From an uncultured Bacilli bacterium (GTDB taxonomy: Bacteria > Bacillota_I > Bacilli_A > RFN20 > CAG-826), in the NCBI GenBank assembly GCA_944363565.1, contig CALVUI010000001.1, positions 248,001-312,000 on the forward strand: a stretch of 64,000 nucleotides of DNA, read 5' to 3'. Each line of letters begins with the position of its first letter. Positions within the stretch are counted from its first letter, which is position 1. The notes beneath the pieces are model-generated. The model did not search any database, had not been told where the DNA came from, and was given only the letters and a program-made list of their open reading frames with translations. Position numbers and translations under genes: made by a program. Of the stretch, positions 25,530-34,468 are shown in pieces.

Positions 25530-26456
25530 TCAATACCCCATGTCGGTCCTGTACTGACGTGGGGTTTTGTATCCCAGGCAGCACATGGGCCGTTCGTTGT
25601 TGTAGTAATCGACGTAGGCCTTTATCAATGATAAGACGTCGTCGCATTTCCTCAGGTTGAAGTCGATGAAGAGCTCGTCCTTGATCCAGCCGTTGAGGGA
25701 TTCGTCGATCGGGTTGTCCGTCGGGGTCCCCGCCCGCGACATGGAATGGACGACGGCATGGTTGGAGAGGAGCTCGTTGAACGCCCTGGAAGAATAGACC
25801 GAACCCCGGTCCGTGTGCAAGATGGTCGGGCCGCTCTGCTCTTTTCCTTTCGTGGCCTCGATGGCCTGGGCCAGCCCGTCGAAGTAGGGCCTGGCGTCGC
25901 CCCTTCTGTCCGTGAGCCCGAATCCCACGATCCCCCTGTCGAACGCGTCGAAGTACAGCGTCAGCTCGTAATAGGTTCCCTTCGCGTAGAAGGCCGTCAT
26001 GTCCGAGACCAGGATCTCCGCCGGCCTCGACGCGCCCCAGCGGTTGCCGATCAGGTTCTCGAAGGCGAGGGCCTCGCTTCCGGGCTTGTTCCACCGGTAA
26101 TGCCTCGACTCGCACAGGATCCCCGCGTATTTCCTGCATCGGTAGACGTATCCGGGGGAATAGCAGACCCCGTGTTTCCGCTTCAGGTAGGCCGCCAGCC
26201 ACCGGTACCCGTGGGCCTTATGCCTCGCGGACTGCTCCTTGATGTACTCCACGTCCCCCATCCTTTGGACGTGCCTTCCGGAGGGGTGGGACCTCCGCCA
26301 TTTCCATTTGTAGTACCCGCTGCGGTTCACGGACATCTCGCGGCAGAGCAGCGAGACGGGGTAACGCCCCGACAGCCCCTCTAGGATCTCGTATTCGAGC
26401 CTTTGGTAGTAACGTATTCCTTTCCTCGACCACCCCCTTTCACTCGGTACCCTTTT
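25530..26456 (-). CDS. IS3-family transposase OrfB (DDE integrase)
   Basis: Catalytic part, expressed by -1 frameshift from OrfA at the A7 run 26453-26459. HTH_21-like N-terminus (SGYYKWKWRRS, AHGYRWLAAYLKRKHG), then an rve integrase core with the DDE triad: Asp in LVSDMTAFYAKG, Asp in ILHTDRGSVYSS, Glu in NPIDESLNGWIKDEL. Ends NNERPMCCLGYKTPRQYR as usual for IS3/IS150 types. Looks intact. Confidence 0.9.
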   Translation of the reverse strand, partial: KRVPSERGWSRKGIRYYQRLEYEILEGLSGRYPVSLLCREMSVNRSGYYKWKWRRSHPSGRHVQRMGDVEYIKEQSARHKAHGYRWLAAYLKRKHGVCYSPGYVYRCRKYAGILCESRHYRWNKPGSEALAFENLIGNRWGASRPAEILVSDMTAFYAKGTYYELTLYFDAFDRGIVGFGLTDRRGDARPYFDGLAQAIEATKGKEQSGPTILHTDRGSVYSSRAFNELLSNHAVVHSMSRAGTPTDNPIDESLNGWIKDELFIDFNLRKCDDVLSLIKAYVDYYNNERPMCCLGYKTPRQYRTDMGY

Positions 26457-26764
26457 TTTAGCCGCTCGACCTCGATCTTCAGCCTGAGGACCTCCAGCTC
26501 GAGCTCCTCCTCCCTGGTCTTGTTCTTTTTGCTCCGCAGCCCGGCGAGGGGGTTGCCGCCACCGTGTTTGCCTTTGCCGGTTCGGCTCTTGAGCCCGTCG
26601 ACGCCGGCGGCGCGGTATTTGGCGATCCACCTCTGGAGGAGCCTTCGATCGACGCCGTGCGCTTCCGCGGTGCGCCTGGCCCCGCGCTCGATGGCCTCCA
26701 GGACGATGCGCTCCTTCTCCTCGGGGGTCCGCATCACGAATTTGCCCGCTATTGGTCTTGCCAT
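26381..26764 (-). CDS. IS3-family transposase OrfA
   Basis: 127 residues: helix-turn-helix (about 15-60, RRTAEAHGVDRRLLQRWIAK) and a leucine-zipper-like helix (EEELELEVLRLKIEVERLKK). The slippery CTAAAAAAAGGG lies just after the zipper, placed for the programmed -1 shift into OrfB that joins binding and catalytic parts. Confidence 0.88.
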   Translation of the reverse strand: MARPIAGKFVMRTPEEKERIVLEAIERGARRTAEAHGVDRRLLQRWIAKYRAAGVDGLKSRTGKGKHGGGNPLAGLRSKKNKTREEELELEVLRLKIEVERLKKGYRVKGGGRGKEYVTTKGSNTRS

Positions 26765-26831
26765 TGGTTTGCCTCCTTTTCCCTAATAGGGTAGCAAAAA
26801 AGTGGAGAGGGCTTTTTTGACCCTGTCCACT

Positions 26832-27610
26832 TTTAGGCTAGCACTTCAATCAGCCCTCTTTTCTATTCTCCTATTGGCTCCCGCCCTCTTGGGCACCGCC
26901 TTTGCCTCCTGAGTCCACGTCGAAACCGTGAACGGGACCATCGGGACCGACCTAAACGTCGGAGGGGTCTTAAAGAGTAGGATCCGCATAACCGACTCCG
27001 CCTTCGAGGCCTACGGCCCCGACGGCTTCATCCGCAATGACGAGATCGTCTACGACCCGGTCTACCGCGTCAACTTCGCCTGCGACTACCAAAGCCTCAT
27101 CGCCGAATACGGCGAGCTCCTGAAGGTGGTGGCCGAGATCGACTACGTTTCTGAATCGCCTTCCATCCCTATTTTGGAATACTTAAGTAGCGGCACCCTT
27201 TCGGGTCAGGGGAGGACCGTGGCCGGAAGGCTCGACCCTACCCATCCTTTGAGATCAAAGAAGAGGTAATCGACTCTTATTCTCTCATCACGAACGACTG
27301 TATCAACGCGGTCGCGGAAGGGATATTGGGCACGACCACCCCCTTCCAGTACGATGGCTTTGCCAACGTCTTCGAACTGGATGAGAACATGGCCTACGTC
27401 AAGGACAAGATGGAAGAGGACATCAAACGCTACGGCCTCTGCAAGCCCGAGGACCTCGCGACCTTCTGCTCGGAAGAGCTCTTCCACGCCCTCCACTGCG
27501 AGTACCTCGGGGTGGCCTTCGGCAAGGGCCTCATCACCTTCGAGGAAGTGGCCTATTGGGGCTATGAGATGATCAGACAGATGAAGGCCGGGGAGGCCAG
27601 TGGGGACTAA
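26832..27610 (+). pseudogene. IS-disrupted secreted protein gene
   Basis: From the IS edge the frame reads a signal-peptide core (ALFSILLLAPALLGTAFAS), then TGA at 26910-26912 where the intact relative at 27851 has Trp, then VHVETVNGTIGTDLNVGG. A second lesion near 27215-27245 moves the frame; it resumes EVIDSYSLITNDCINAVAEG and ends TAA 27608-27610. The N-terminal basic part is cut off by the IS. GPDGFIRNDEIVY aligns with CPEGFVNDDTLVY in the 27851 protein, so these are paralogues. Three independent lesions make this a clear relic. Confidence 0.75.
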
Positions 27611-27792
27611 ACCCCAATAACAACCGATCGTCAAAGGCGAAATGTAAAGATACGCCATGGGGCATATCCTCGCCTTCCCTTGGTCGATATGGAAGAACGA
27701 TAGTCAGTTTCTGCGGCGTTTTCGTTCTATATTGCGGGGATTTTCGCTCCAATAAGGGGAGAAGACGGGGATGAATCCGCGTCTTTCCCCCT

Positions 27793-27811
27793 TATCTTGT
27801 AATACAAGATA
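27793..27811. promoter_or_regulatory. Perfect palindrome, probable operator
   Basis: TATCTTGTA-A-TACAAGATA, nine base pairs each side of one base, 25 bases before the TATATT box of the 27851 gene, so next to its -35 region. The core TTGTAATACAA resembles repressor boxes in general; I cannot assign a regulator. Confidence 0.5.
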
Positions 27812-27835
27812 TTTCCCTCGCCCTTCCTTTTAGCG

Positions 27836-27841
27836 TATATT
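27836..27841 (+). promoter_or_regulatory. -10 box, near-leaderless
   Basis: TATATT ends 9 bases before ATG 27851, leaving at most a few transcribed bases before the start codon and no ribosome site. Confidence 0.45.
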
Positions 27842-27850
27842 CTCGCCGTA

Positions 27851-28495
27851 ATGGCGAGGAAAGCAGTCCATCTCAAAAGGAAAAGGGCCCCCTTTGGCGG
27901 GTTCTTGCTTTGCCTTGCCCTCCTTAGTTCGACGGGAGTGGCCTTTTCCTCTTGGCAGATCGGCGGGACCGTCGGCCCCAAGCCCGAACAGGTCATCGAG
28001 GTCGGCGACGTCTTTGATGTCACGAAGTTCGTGGAGATCCATGGAGTTTCCTCGACCCCCATTTGCCCCGAGGGCTTCGTCAATGACGATACTTTGGTCT
28101 ATACCTTCTCGGTCTTCATCGACGTGATGATCGACCTGGCTGCCCTATATGAGTACTACGGCTCGACCGACTACACCGCGAACTTCGCGGTTACCCTCAA
28201 CTACCAAACCTCGATCGATTACGATTACCAAACTACGATGGATTGGCGGATGGGGACCCAAAGTGGAAAGATGGACACCAACTATTCGGAAGGTAGCAAA
28301 AGCCCGGCCAGCTGCCGTTGTGTCTTTTCCTATGAGACGGACTCGACAAACGGCTACCAAAACGTCGAATTCGAATATCTCTTTCCGACCGGGGTCACCG
28401 ATGCGGCCGGCTTTGCCGCCGCCGGTTACGACAAGGCGACCTTTGATTACAGCGTCGACATCGATTTGAGCTTGGAGGCGAAGGTCAATGCCTAG
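27851..28495 (+). CDS. Secreted protein, TasA/camelysin-like N-terminus
   Basis: 214 residues. A very basic start (MARKAVHLKRKRAPFGG), hydrophobic core FLLCLALLSSTGVAF, then SSWQIGGTVG, a layout like SipW-processed TasA/CalY proteins, though overall similarity is not established. The mature part is polar and beta-rich, with two Cys (STPICPEG, SCRCVF region has more). Paralogue of the decayed gene at 26832. Overlaps the next secreted protein by eight bases, so the two are made together and may form one surface structure. No dedicated signal peptidase is in the window. Confidence 0.65.
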   Translation: MARKAVHLKRKRAPFGGFLLCLALLSSTGVAFSSWQIGGTVGPKPEQVIEVGDVFDVTKFVEIHGVSSTPICPEGFVNDDTLVYTFSVFIDVMIDLAALYEYYGSTDYTANFAVTLNYQTSIDYDYQTTMDWRMGTQSGKMDTNYSEGSKSPASCRCVFSYETDSTNGYQNVEFEYLFPTGVTDAAGFAAAGYDKATFDYSVDIDLSLEAKVNA

Positions 28496-30863
28496 AAACG
28501 GGACTTTGCGCCTGGGTTTTCTACTGACCCTTTTGCTTTGCGCCAGCATCCTCCCCGCCCGGTCGGGCTGGAAAGTGGTGGAAAGTCAGGCCACGGTGGG
28601 CGTGACCACGAGCGAAGCACGGGGCGTGGCTTACCTCGCAAGCGAAACGACTATCCTTTACACCACGATCGAAAAGGCGGTGGAAGTCGCCAATCAAAAG
28701 GCCAGCGGGGGCACAAGCGAAACCGTCTATATCGTTTCCGGCATCAGCGGCATCCAATCAGACAACCTGCCAAACCCCATCGTCATCGATGAGGACCTGA
28801 CGATATCCAGTGGCGTTACCCTTTGCCTTCCTTACGACACCGCGACTAGGTCATCGCCCGCCGTCTACAGCCGGGAACACCTGGCCGGAACCTTTTCCGA
28901 TGCGACGGCCTCAAGCGAAAAAACCAATCTAAAAACCGAGGTTTTACTGGAAGAAGGCGTCGAAATGACCATTGAAGCGGGTGGCAAGCTCATAGTCGGC
29001 GGGGAAGTCGGTGGAAACGGCGGAGAACTCGAAGGCCAGACGTCCGGTGACTACGCCCAAGTGACCCTTTCCGCAGGGGCCAGTATCGTGAGTTTCGGCT
29101 CCATCGAATGCTATGGGTACATCAAACCCGCCAGCGAATCCGTCAACGATTCGACTTCCGTTTTGTTGGAACCGGCTTCCTCATTGACCGTTCCCCTGGT
29201 TTTCTATGACTTCCGCGGGGGAAACGCCATGGCGGCGATGTATTACGGGAACCTTATTAACGCCATTTCCGGAGACGTCAAGGGCATTTTCCCGATCGAG
29301 GTGTTCGATTTCCCCAACGTTTCCGTTCCTTCGATGGTTGAATTCGGGGCCAATCTCTATGTCCTTGGATCACTTTACATCGCAACCTCGAAGACTTACC
29401 TCAATACCGATCCGATTTTGCTGGTGGGTCCGGAATCCGGAGCCGTCAAGCCGATCTTCGGCATGAGAAGTGGAGGGAACTTCGACTTCGATTACGTTCC
29501 CGTCGTGGCCGCCGGAAAGGAAGGAGGGCGGACCTATACCGTCAACGACTTCACTACCTCGAGTAAGGCCAAGATGGACATCGCCATTTCCGGTGGTGCG
29601 AAGATGAGCGACATCGTCATTCCCGATTTGATTAACTTCGAAGCCATTCTCGGCGGCTCGTTAGGCTCGACTCTCGGCTCTCGGGACGTCTCGACTGCCG
29701 GGTTGAAATTGCCTTTCTCCTACAAATGGGACGTGACCATCGACAAAGGTTCCTATGATTTCGACATCCAAGCCAAGTTCTTGCCCGGTTCCTCGGTGAC
29801 CGTCGGCGAAAACGCCACCGCCCGGATGATGTGGTCCACCATTTTCTACGAAGGAGGGGCTTCCCACGCCTCGACCCTTCTTAGACCTTACCCTAATAAT
29901 CTCGAAGGAGCCAAACTCATAAACAACGGCACCCTCATTTTCAACAGCCAATTCGGAGCCTACATCGAGACGGAAGTGGAAGGTTCCATCGTTTGCTTTG
30001 GCGGTAGCCGCGAGGCGGCGAGCGAAAGGGAAATCACGGGGACTCCGGCTTTGGACGGCTCGGTGTCTTGGACCAACGATGCCACCCGTCTCTCCAGCGG
30101 CGACATCATAAGCGGGACGTCCGTTTCCAAAGATACTGACTTCCCCAACGACCATACCGTCTTCGCTTCCGCCCAGGTTGGTGGCGATTTTGGGTATGAA
30201 GCTTCAAATTACATTCCCGTCATCATCAACAAAGACCATTACATCGACGGAACCGAAGACGCCGAAGACTGGGAAGCCTCCAACGAGAAATGGATTACCT
30301 ACAATGGTTCCTTCAGCAATGAGGAAACGTATGATTCCACCGGGCCATCAGATTCCTACGTGGCCCTCATTAGCATCGGCGGGAGCTACAACCTTAGCAA
30401 CCTGAGAAACGTCGCCTACGCCGAGGTCAACGGAACCATAGTGGAACTTAGCGACAACACCCTTGCCGGTAGCAACGTTACCCAACCGACGACCATCAAC
30501 CTCGTGCCCAGAAGCGAGATCGACAACTTCGGCGTTACATTCACGAACAACCGCCGCGATAAAAATATGGTATTCGTAAATTACACATTCAACTCCAAGC
30601 CTTCCGTAACCTTCCCCGACGGATCGAAGTCCTACACGCCCTCCGAACTTTCCTATGGCCAAAGCGGCACGGTTTCTAAAGCTGGTCTTCACGTCGGCGA
30701 CCACATTACCCTCGCCGATTTGGACAACGGCTACCACGTACTTGCAGCGACCACCAGAAAGACCGTCGTCAACGGCACCGAATATCAAAGCGAGACCATC
30801 GGCGTCATGATTACTTCTTCGATGGCGACGGCCGGTTTGGGGGTCGAGTTGACTCGGACTTGA
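28488..30863 (+). CDS. Large secreted beta-rich surface protein
   Basis: 791 residues. Signal peptide LGFLLTLLLCASILPARS followed by GWKVVESQATVG, which mirrors the start of the gene before it. The body alternates short beta strands with Gly/Asn/Ser turns (EEGVEMTIEAGGKLIVGGEV; GAKLINNGTLIFN), the texture of a right-handed beta-helix or adhesin. No LPXTG or membrane anchor at the C-terminus (ends GVELTRT), so release or non-covalent attachment is likely. Its ATG overlaps the end of the 27851 gene. Function unknown; adhesin or matrix protein is a guess from fold and context. Confidence 0.65.
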   Translation: MPRNGTLRLGFLLTLLLCASILPARSGWKVVESQATVGVTTSEARGVAYLASETTILYTTIEKAVEVANQKASGGTSETVYIVSGISGIQSDNLPNPIVIDEDLTISSGVTLCLPYDTATRSSPAVYSREHLAGTFSDATASSEKTNLKTEVLLEEGVEMTIEAGGKLIVGGEVGGNGGELEGQTSGDYAQVTLSAGASIVSFGSIECYGYIKPASESVNDSTSVLLEPASSLTVPLVFYDFRGGNAMAAMYYGNLINAISGDVKGIFPIEVFDFPNVSVPSMVEFGANLYVLGSLYIATSKTYLNTDPILLVGPESGAVKPIFGMRSGGNFDFDYVPVVAAGKEGGRTYTVNDFTTSSKAKMDIAISGGAKMSDIVIPDLINFEAILGGSLGSTLGSRDVSTAGLKLPFSYKWDVTIDKGSYDFDIQAKFLPGSSVTVGENATARMMWSTIFYEGGASHASTLLRPYPNNLEGAKLINNGTLIFNSQFGAYIETEVEGSIVCFGGSREAASEREITGTPALDGSVSWTNDATRLSSGDIISGTSVSKDTDFPNDHTVFASAQVGGDFGYEASNYIPVIINKDHYIDGTEDAEDWEASNEKWITYNGSFSNEETYDSTGPSDSYVALISIGGSYNLSNLRNVAYAEVNGTIVELSDNTLAGSNVTQPTTINLVPRSEIDNFGVTFTNNRRDKNMVFVNYTFNSKPSVTFPDGSKSYTPSELSYGQSGTVSKAGLHVGDHITLADLDNGYHVLAATTRKTVVNGTEYQSETIGVMITSSMATAGLGVELTRT

Positions 30864-30914
30864 CGCCTTGCCCCCTTCGTGCGATTTACCCTAATTATTC
30901 CGTTTTTCTTTTGC

Positions 30915-30920
30915 TAAAAT
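30915..30920 (+). promoter_or_regulatory. -10 box, leaderless type
   Basis: TAAAAT ends 6 bases before ATG 30927; GGCCCC between, no ribosome site. Confidence 0.55.
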
Positions 30921-30926
30921 GGCCCC

Positions 30927-32891
30927 ATGCCGAGGGGTAAACTAAAGGGGAAGCATTTTGGGACTTCTTTCTCCCGGGGATTTTGGCGAAGGCATCCTAC
31001 GGTTATCTTTGACGTCATTCTTGCCGTCATCGTGATGGCAATTGCCGTTTGGGAATCTTTCTCTTCGTGGGAAGTATCAAAGCCGTGGGACGATGCCGAG
31101 AGCGTTTTGATAGCGGTAATCTATCCAACGGTCGTGACGATTTGCTCGGTGGCCATTTCCTTGAGCGAAGAGAAAATCCACGGAATATCCCGTCTTTCCT
31201 TCAACCGTTTGAGGGTTGGCTTCCATCTACATTTCCTCGAGGCCGTCATCGTCATGGTGGCCCTCGGCCTAGGCTATTTCATCTCGGGCATTTTCGACTT
31301 GAGCATCACCTTTTATGTCCTTTGCGCGGTCTCGGTCGGCTATTCTCTCTTCTTCGCCATCCCCGAAATCTTGCTTCTCGTCAAAAGCCCCGGCTTCGTC
31401 CACCGGGTTTTGCGCCGTTACTGGCTTTTCGAAATCAAACGCGGCTGTAACAGGGGACCGGATCAGGAAACGGAGGATTTCCATACTGTCATGACAGAAG
31501 TGGTCCTGACCGAAGGGCTCGTCACGGCCTATCGGTTCGTTACCCGTCCTTCATTGCTCCAAAAAATCGGCAAGAAGATGTTGCCAAACGAATGGGTTGG
31601 CAAAATCGGCCTATCGGAAAACCAGAAGCTCCTGATTGCCCAAACGCTCATCGAATGGCAGAACGACTTCTTGGAAAATGTCCTTTCATCCGGCAAAAGG
31701 GGTCTGAATAAGAAAGGGATGGTCCTAGGACAAATCCGTTACGAGGATTTGGTTGGGCAGGTTTACGGAAATGCGATTGACGTCATTGCCGGTCGAGACG
31801 GATTGGAACCATGGTTCCGTGAATTGCTCGATGATTTGGCTCGTTCGATTGCACTTATCGCGGAATTGGCGCCTTACTACGAAGAGGCAGACTCCAAAAG
31901 TGCATATGCATCGGCTTTTTACAAGAAACTCCTTGCCCTTGTTGTGAAAGTATCGGAAAAGGGAAACGGGCAAGAGTCTGACAAAGCCGGTGACCACAAG
32001 TGGCCTCTGCCCATCCTGTTTTTGGCTTATGGGATGTTGGACGATTTGCTGAGTGGCAGATCCGGTTTTCCCTACATTCGGGCTATTTTGAAATACGAGC
32101 CGGCTTTGCTTGACTATACGGCCGCGAATCCCCTCTGGGAATTCGCTTCGGCCGTGAAGCGACTTAGCAAGCCTTCTAGGCGAAAAGGCTCGATCGTCAA
32201 ATTACCCGCGATTGAGAAAACCAACGGAGACGGCGTCAAACAATCGGCACAGAAGTTGATGAATTGGGTATTGGAAGAATTTTCCAGAAAAAACAAAATT
32301 ACTCCAAACGAAGATTACTTATCTGCCCTTAAATCGAAAAAAACCAAAAGTTATTCGGAAAAATTGAAGGACCGTTTGCTCGACTTTATTTATGAGCATT
32401 TGAACAAAAGTACTATCGCAAAAGACACTCGCATCGTTTTTAAGGTTCCTGGCAAAGACCTAATAATTTTAGGCTTTGGGGAAAAAGAGTCTTACGATCT
32501 CGAAAAAATCTATCCTTACATCGAGACTTTCTATTCCGGTGTGCGTTACGTGGATGGGGCGGAAGCCCTTAATAACGCGAAGGATTTGGCCATCGACTTG
32601 CTCTATTCCATTTTTATGAGTCTCGATCCCCTCATCAAGGACAAGAAAAATCATGGCAAGATTTTCTTGATTATCCTTCTGGATCCCGCCGTTGCAAAAG
32701 TTTCTCCGAGCGACGTCGTAGCGGAATTGAGGGGGAATGGCTCGTGCGTCCAAGGACGTTACTCCTATTTCGCCGCGAACGTCTATGAAAAAGAAGGTTG
32801 GTATGACCGGGTTTACCTTGCTAATGATTTCATGGGCCACGTTGACAAAATGGTTTTCGGTTGGAAAATATACATTGCGGATGCCCCGTAA
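30927..32891 (+). CDS. Orphan membrane protein with large cytosolic domain
   Basis: 654 residues. Four likely membrane helices in the first 155 residues (VILAVIVMAIAVW; AVIYPTVVTICSVAIS; FLEAVIVMVALGLGYFISG; ITFYVLCAVSVGYSLFFA), then about 500 mostly helical cytosolic residues with a hydrophobic late segment (GKIFLIILLDPAVAKVS) that looks like a buried strand. No nucleotide-binding or nuclease motif I can name. Third positions are more often A/T than in neighbours, especially after 31700, which suggests a foreign origin. A 69-residue gene follows 29 bases later. Confidence 0.7.
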   Translation: MPRGKLKGKHFGTSFSRGFWRRHPTVIFDVILAVIVMAIAVWESFSSWEVSKPWDDAESVLIAVIYPTVVTICSVAISLSEEKIHGISRLSFNRLRVGFHLHFLEAVIVMVALGLGYFISGIFDLSITFYVLCAVSVGYSLFFAIPEILLLVKSPGFVHRVLRRYWLFEIKRGCNRGPDQETEDFHTVMTEVVLTEGLVTAYRFVTRPSLLQKIGKKMLPNEWVGKIGLSENQKLLIAQTLIEWQNDFLENVLSSGKRGLNKKGMVLGQIRYEDLVGQVYGNAIDVIAGRDGLEPWFRELLDDLARSIALIAELAPYYEEADSKSAYASAFYKKLLALVVKVSEKGNGQESDKAGDHKWPLPILFLAYGMLDDLLSGRSGFPYIRAILKYEPALLDYTAANPLWEFASAVKRLSKPSRRKGSIVKLPAIEKTNGDGVKQSAQKLMNWVLEEFSRKNKITPNEDYLSALKSKKTKSYSEKLKDRLLDFIYEHLNKSTIAKDTRIVFKVPGKDLIILGFGEKESYDLEKIYPYIETFYSGVRYVDGAEALNNAKDLAIDLLYSIFMSLDPLIKDKKNHGKIFLIILLDPAVAKVSPSDVVAELRGNGSCVQGRYSYFAANVYEKEGWYDRVYLANDFMGHVDKMVFGWKIYIADAP

Positions 32892-32920
32892 AGACATGCC
32901 CGCAGGAAGGAGAAAACCAA

Positions 32921-33130
32921 TTGATACTGTTTAAGTACAATGGCGATATCAAAAACGATGGTCAATTGGACTATCCTTTTTCCGATTCGGTGGGACCGGT
33001 CCGGACCTATAGAGTCAAACCCCTTATGGCAAAAGGCTTTTCCGAGGGCAACGAGGAGTCCAAAAAGGACGTAAAATCCATAAGCGACCTCCTAAAAGAG
33101 GCCGCTGCTGTGGGTTCGAAAACTGACTAA
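32921..33130 (+). CDS. Small protein, probable partner of 30927 gene
   Basis: 69 residues from TTG 32921 with ribosome site AGGAAGGAG eight bases upstream: MILFKYNGDIKNDGQLDYPF and on, ending SISDLLKEAAAVGSKTD. Charged, soluble, helical at the end. Family unknown. A terminator follows directly, so it closes this two-gene unit. The frame also opens at 32861 within the larger gene, without a ribosome site. Confidence 0.6.
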   Translation: MILFKYNGDIKNDGQLDYPFSDSVGPVRTYRVKPLMAKGFSEGNEESKKDVKSISDLLKEAAAVGSKTD

Positions 33131-33141
33131 GGGCGTGCCGA

Positions 33142-33182
33142 ATAGGGTTTTGCCGTTTATACAAGGCGGCGACCCTTTTTTC
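33142..33182 (+). terminator. Rho-independent terminator
   Basis: Outer stem AGGGT (33144-33148) with ACCCT (33172-33176), inner stem GCCG (33152-33155) with CGGC (33167-33170), then TTTTTTC. Ends the 30927-33130 unit and separates it from the convergent operon. Confidence 0.7.
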
Positions 33183-33202
33183 TTACTTTGAGAAAGTGGA
33201 AT

Positions 33203-34468
33203 TCAATTTCCCTTGGTCAACCTCGCCACCCTTCCCCAAGGCGGTTCCGCTTCCTCGTTGTTGATGACCCATAGGACCGGGATGCCATGCGCTTCCTCTT
33301 CACTAGGGAAGGAGGCTTTTCCATCGGTCAAGATGACGATGAGCCTAGGCTTTTCCGTCGCCTTCTCGACGTAGGAGAAGACGGGCCCGAAGGATGTCCC
33401 GCCCCCTCCGATGGGCTTGATCTTCAGTAAATCCCTTACCGATTCGAAAGGGTAGGGGCCGTAAAGGCCACTATCGAAGAAGCAAAGTTTGCCCTTGAGG
33501 CGTCCGCCGAGTTCTTCGATGGCTCCCTTGATTTCGGCGTAGGCTTCCGCTAGTTCATGGTCCTGCATCGAACCGGAACAGTCGACGCAGAAGAGGAGGT
33601 CTTCGGCCTTGCTTTCCCTTTCGCCATAGGAAGGGAGGAAGAAGGGGGAATCGGGAAAGCGCCGATCGGGCGGCAAAAAGCCGTAGTCGGTGGTTTCCTC
33701 TTCCAAAAAATCGCGTAGGAGGAAGCGCCAGGAAAGGACGTTGGACTTAAGGAAGGGGAGGTGCCTTTCTAGTCCTAGGGGCATGTCCCCGCATCCCTTG
33801 CGGCGGATGGTCAAGACATCGAGTTCCCCTTCCATTTCTTCTTTTTCCTCCTCTTCGAGGCTTTCCCATCGTCCGTGGTCATCGATGATCCCGCAGCTAG
33901 GCCCGTCGATGGGGGATTGGCCCTTGCTAGAGACGGCTCCGCTCTTGGTTTCCCTCGGCCCCTTTCCGTCCCCTTCGGTTTCGCTTGGGGTCTTGGGCTT
34001 GGACATCTTGCCTCCCGCCTTTTTGAGGAGGGCATAAACGGCCTCGGCCGAGGATTCGTGGCCTTCATGGCCTTTGGGATCGAGGTGGTATGCCGGCCTT
34101 CCCCCGATGCTGATGGCGGAAAGGTTTCCACCGGCCTCCAGGAGGATGAGGCTATTGACGACGATGTCGCAGGCCAGGTTCCAGGCCAAGGGGTCGTAAT
34201 TGACCGAGGAAGGGCGTCTGAAGGGGTGGCGCAAGACGACGTGGAGGGTTTCGTGAAGCAAGAGGAACTCCGTTTCCTCCTTGCTCAGCTTCGAAAGGAA
34301 GGCAGGAGAGAAATAAAGCTTCTTGCCGTCGGTCGCAGCCGTATCGAGGCCTTCGTCCAACATTAGGGGCATGTTCAGCAAAACGAGGCCATAGAAGGGG
34401 AATTTGCGGAGGATTTCGCGCCGGGCCGAAAGAACCCTTCGGGCCAGTTCCCGGTAATCGCTACTCAT
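33203..34468 (-). CDS. Metallopeptidase-like plus VWA domain protein (DUF2201 type)
   Basis: 421 residues in two domains. The N-terminal half holds HETLH (an HExxH zinc-peptidase-like motif, about residue 72) after a helical stretch; the C-terminal part from about 285 is a von Willebrand A-like domain with an intact MIDAS start (CVDCSGSMQ) and VILTDGKASFP. A low-complexity Lys/Ser/Glu linker (about 150-190) joins them. Family members pair with a MoxR ATPase, as here: its ATG overlaps the ATPase gene by eight bases (ATG 34483 is an alternative start). The pair probably remodels or loads a protein target. Confidence 0.85.
   Translation of the reverse strand: MSSDYRELARRVLSARREILRKFPFYGLVLLNMPLMLDEGLDTAATDGKKLYFSPAFLSKLSKEETEFLLLHETLHVVLRHPFRRPSSVNYDPLAWNLACDIVVNSLILLEAGGNLSAISIGGRPAYHLDPKGHEGHESSAEAVYALLKKAGGKMSKPKTPSETEGDGKGPRETKSGAVSSKGQSPIDGPSCGIIDDHGRWESLEEEEKEEMEGELDVLTIRRKGCGDMPLGLERHLPFLKSNVLSWRFLLRDFLEEETTDYGFLPPDRRFPDSPFFLPSYGERESKAEDLLFCVDCSGSMQDHELAEAYAEIKGAIEELGGRLKGKLCFFDSGLYGPYPFESVRDLLKIKPIGGGGTSFGPVFSYVEKATEKPRLIVILTDGKASFPSEEEAHGIPVLWVINNEEAEPPWGRVARLTKGN

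Larger units (their letters stand above)
25510..26829 (-). mobile_element. IS3-family insertion sequence
   Basis: About 1320 bp with two overlapping genes on the minus strand. Imperfect terminal inverted repeats: left end TAGACAATCCATAAAAAGCC (25510-25529) against right end read inward TGGACAGGGTCAAAAAAGCC (26829-26810), 13 of 20 identical. The similarity continues a few bases outward (AAAAGT), so the true ends may lie slightly further out. I could not fix a target duplication. It separates the secreted-protein pseudogene at 26832 from its start. Confidence 0.85.

Noticed and set aside
26910-26912. TGA read as Trp (recoded genetic code)
   Set aside because: The TGA stands where a paralogue has Trp, but TGA ends many intact genes here (serpin, glgP, secDF, xseA), and the same gene has a frameshift and an IS cut, so it is simply broken.
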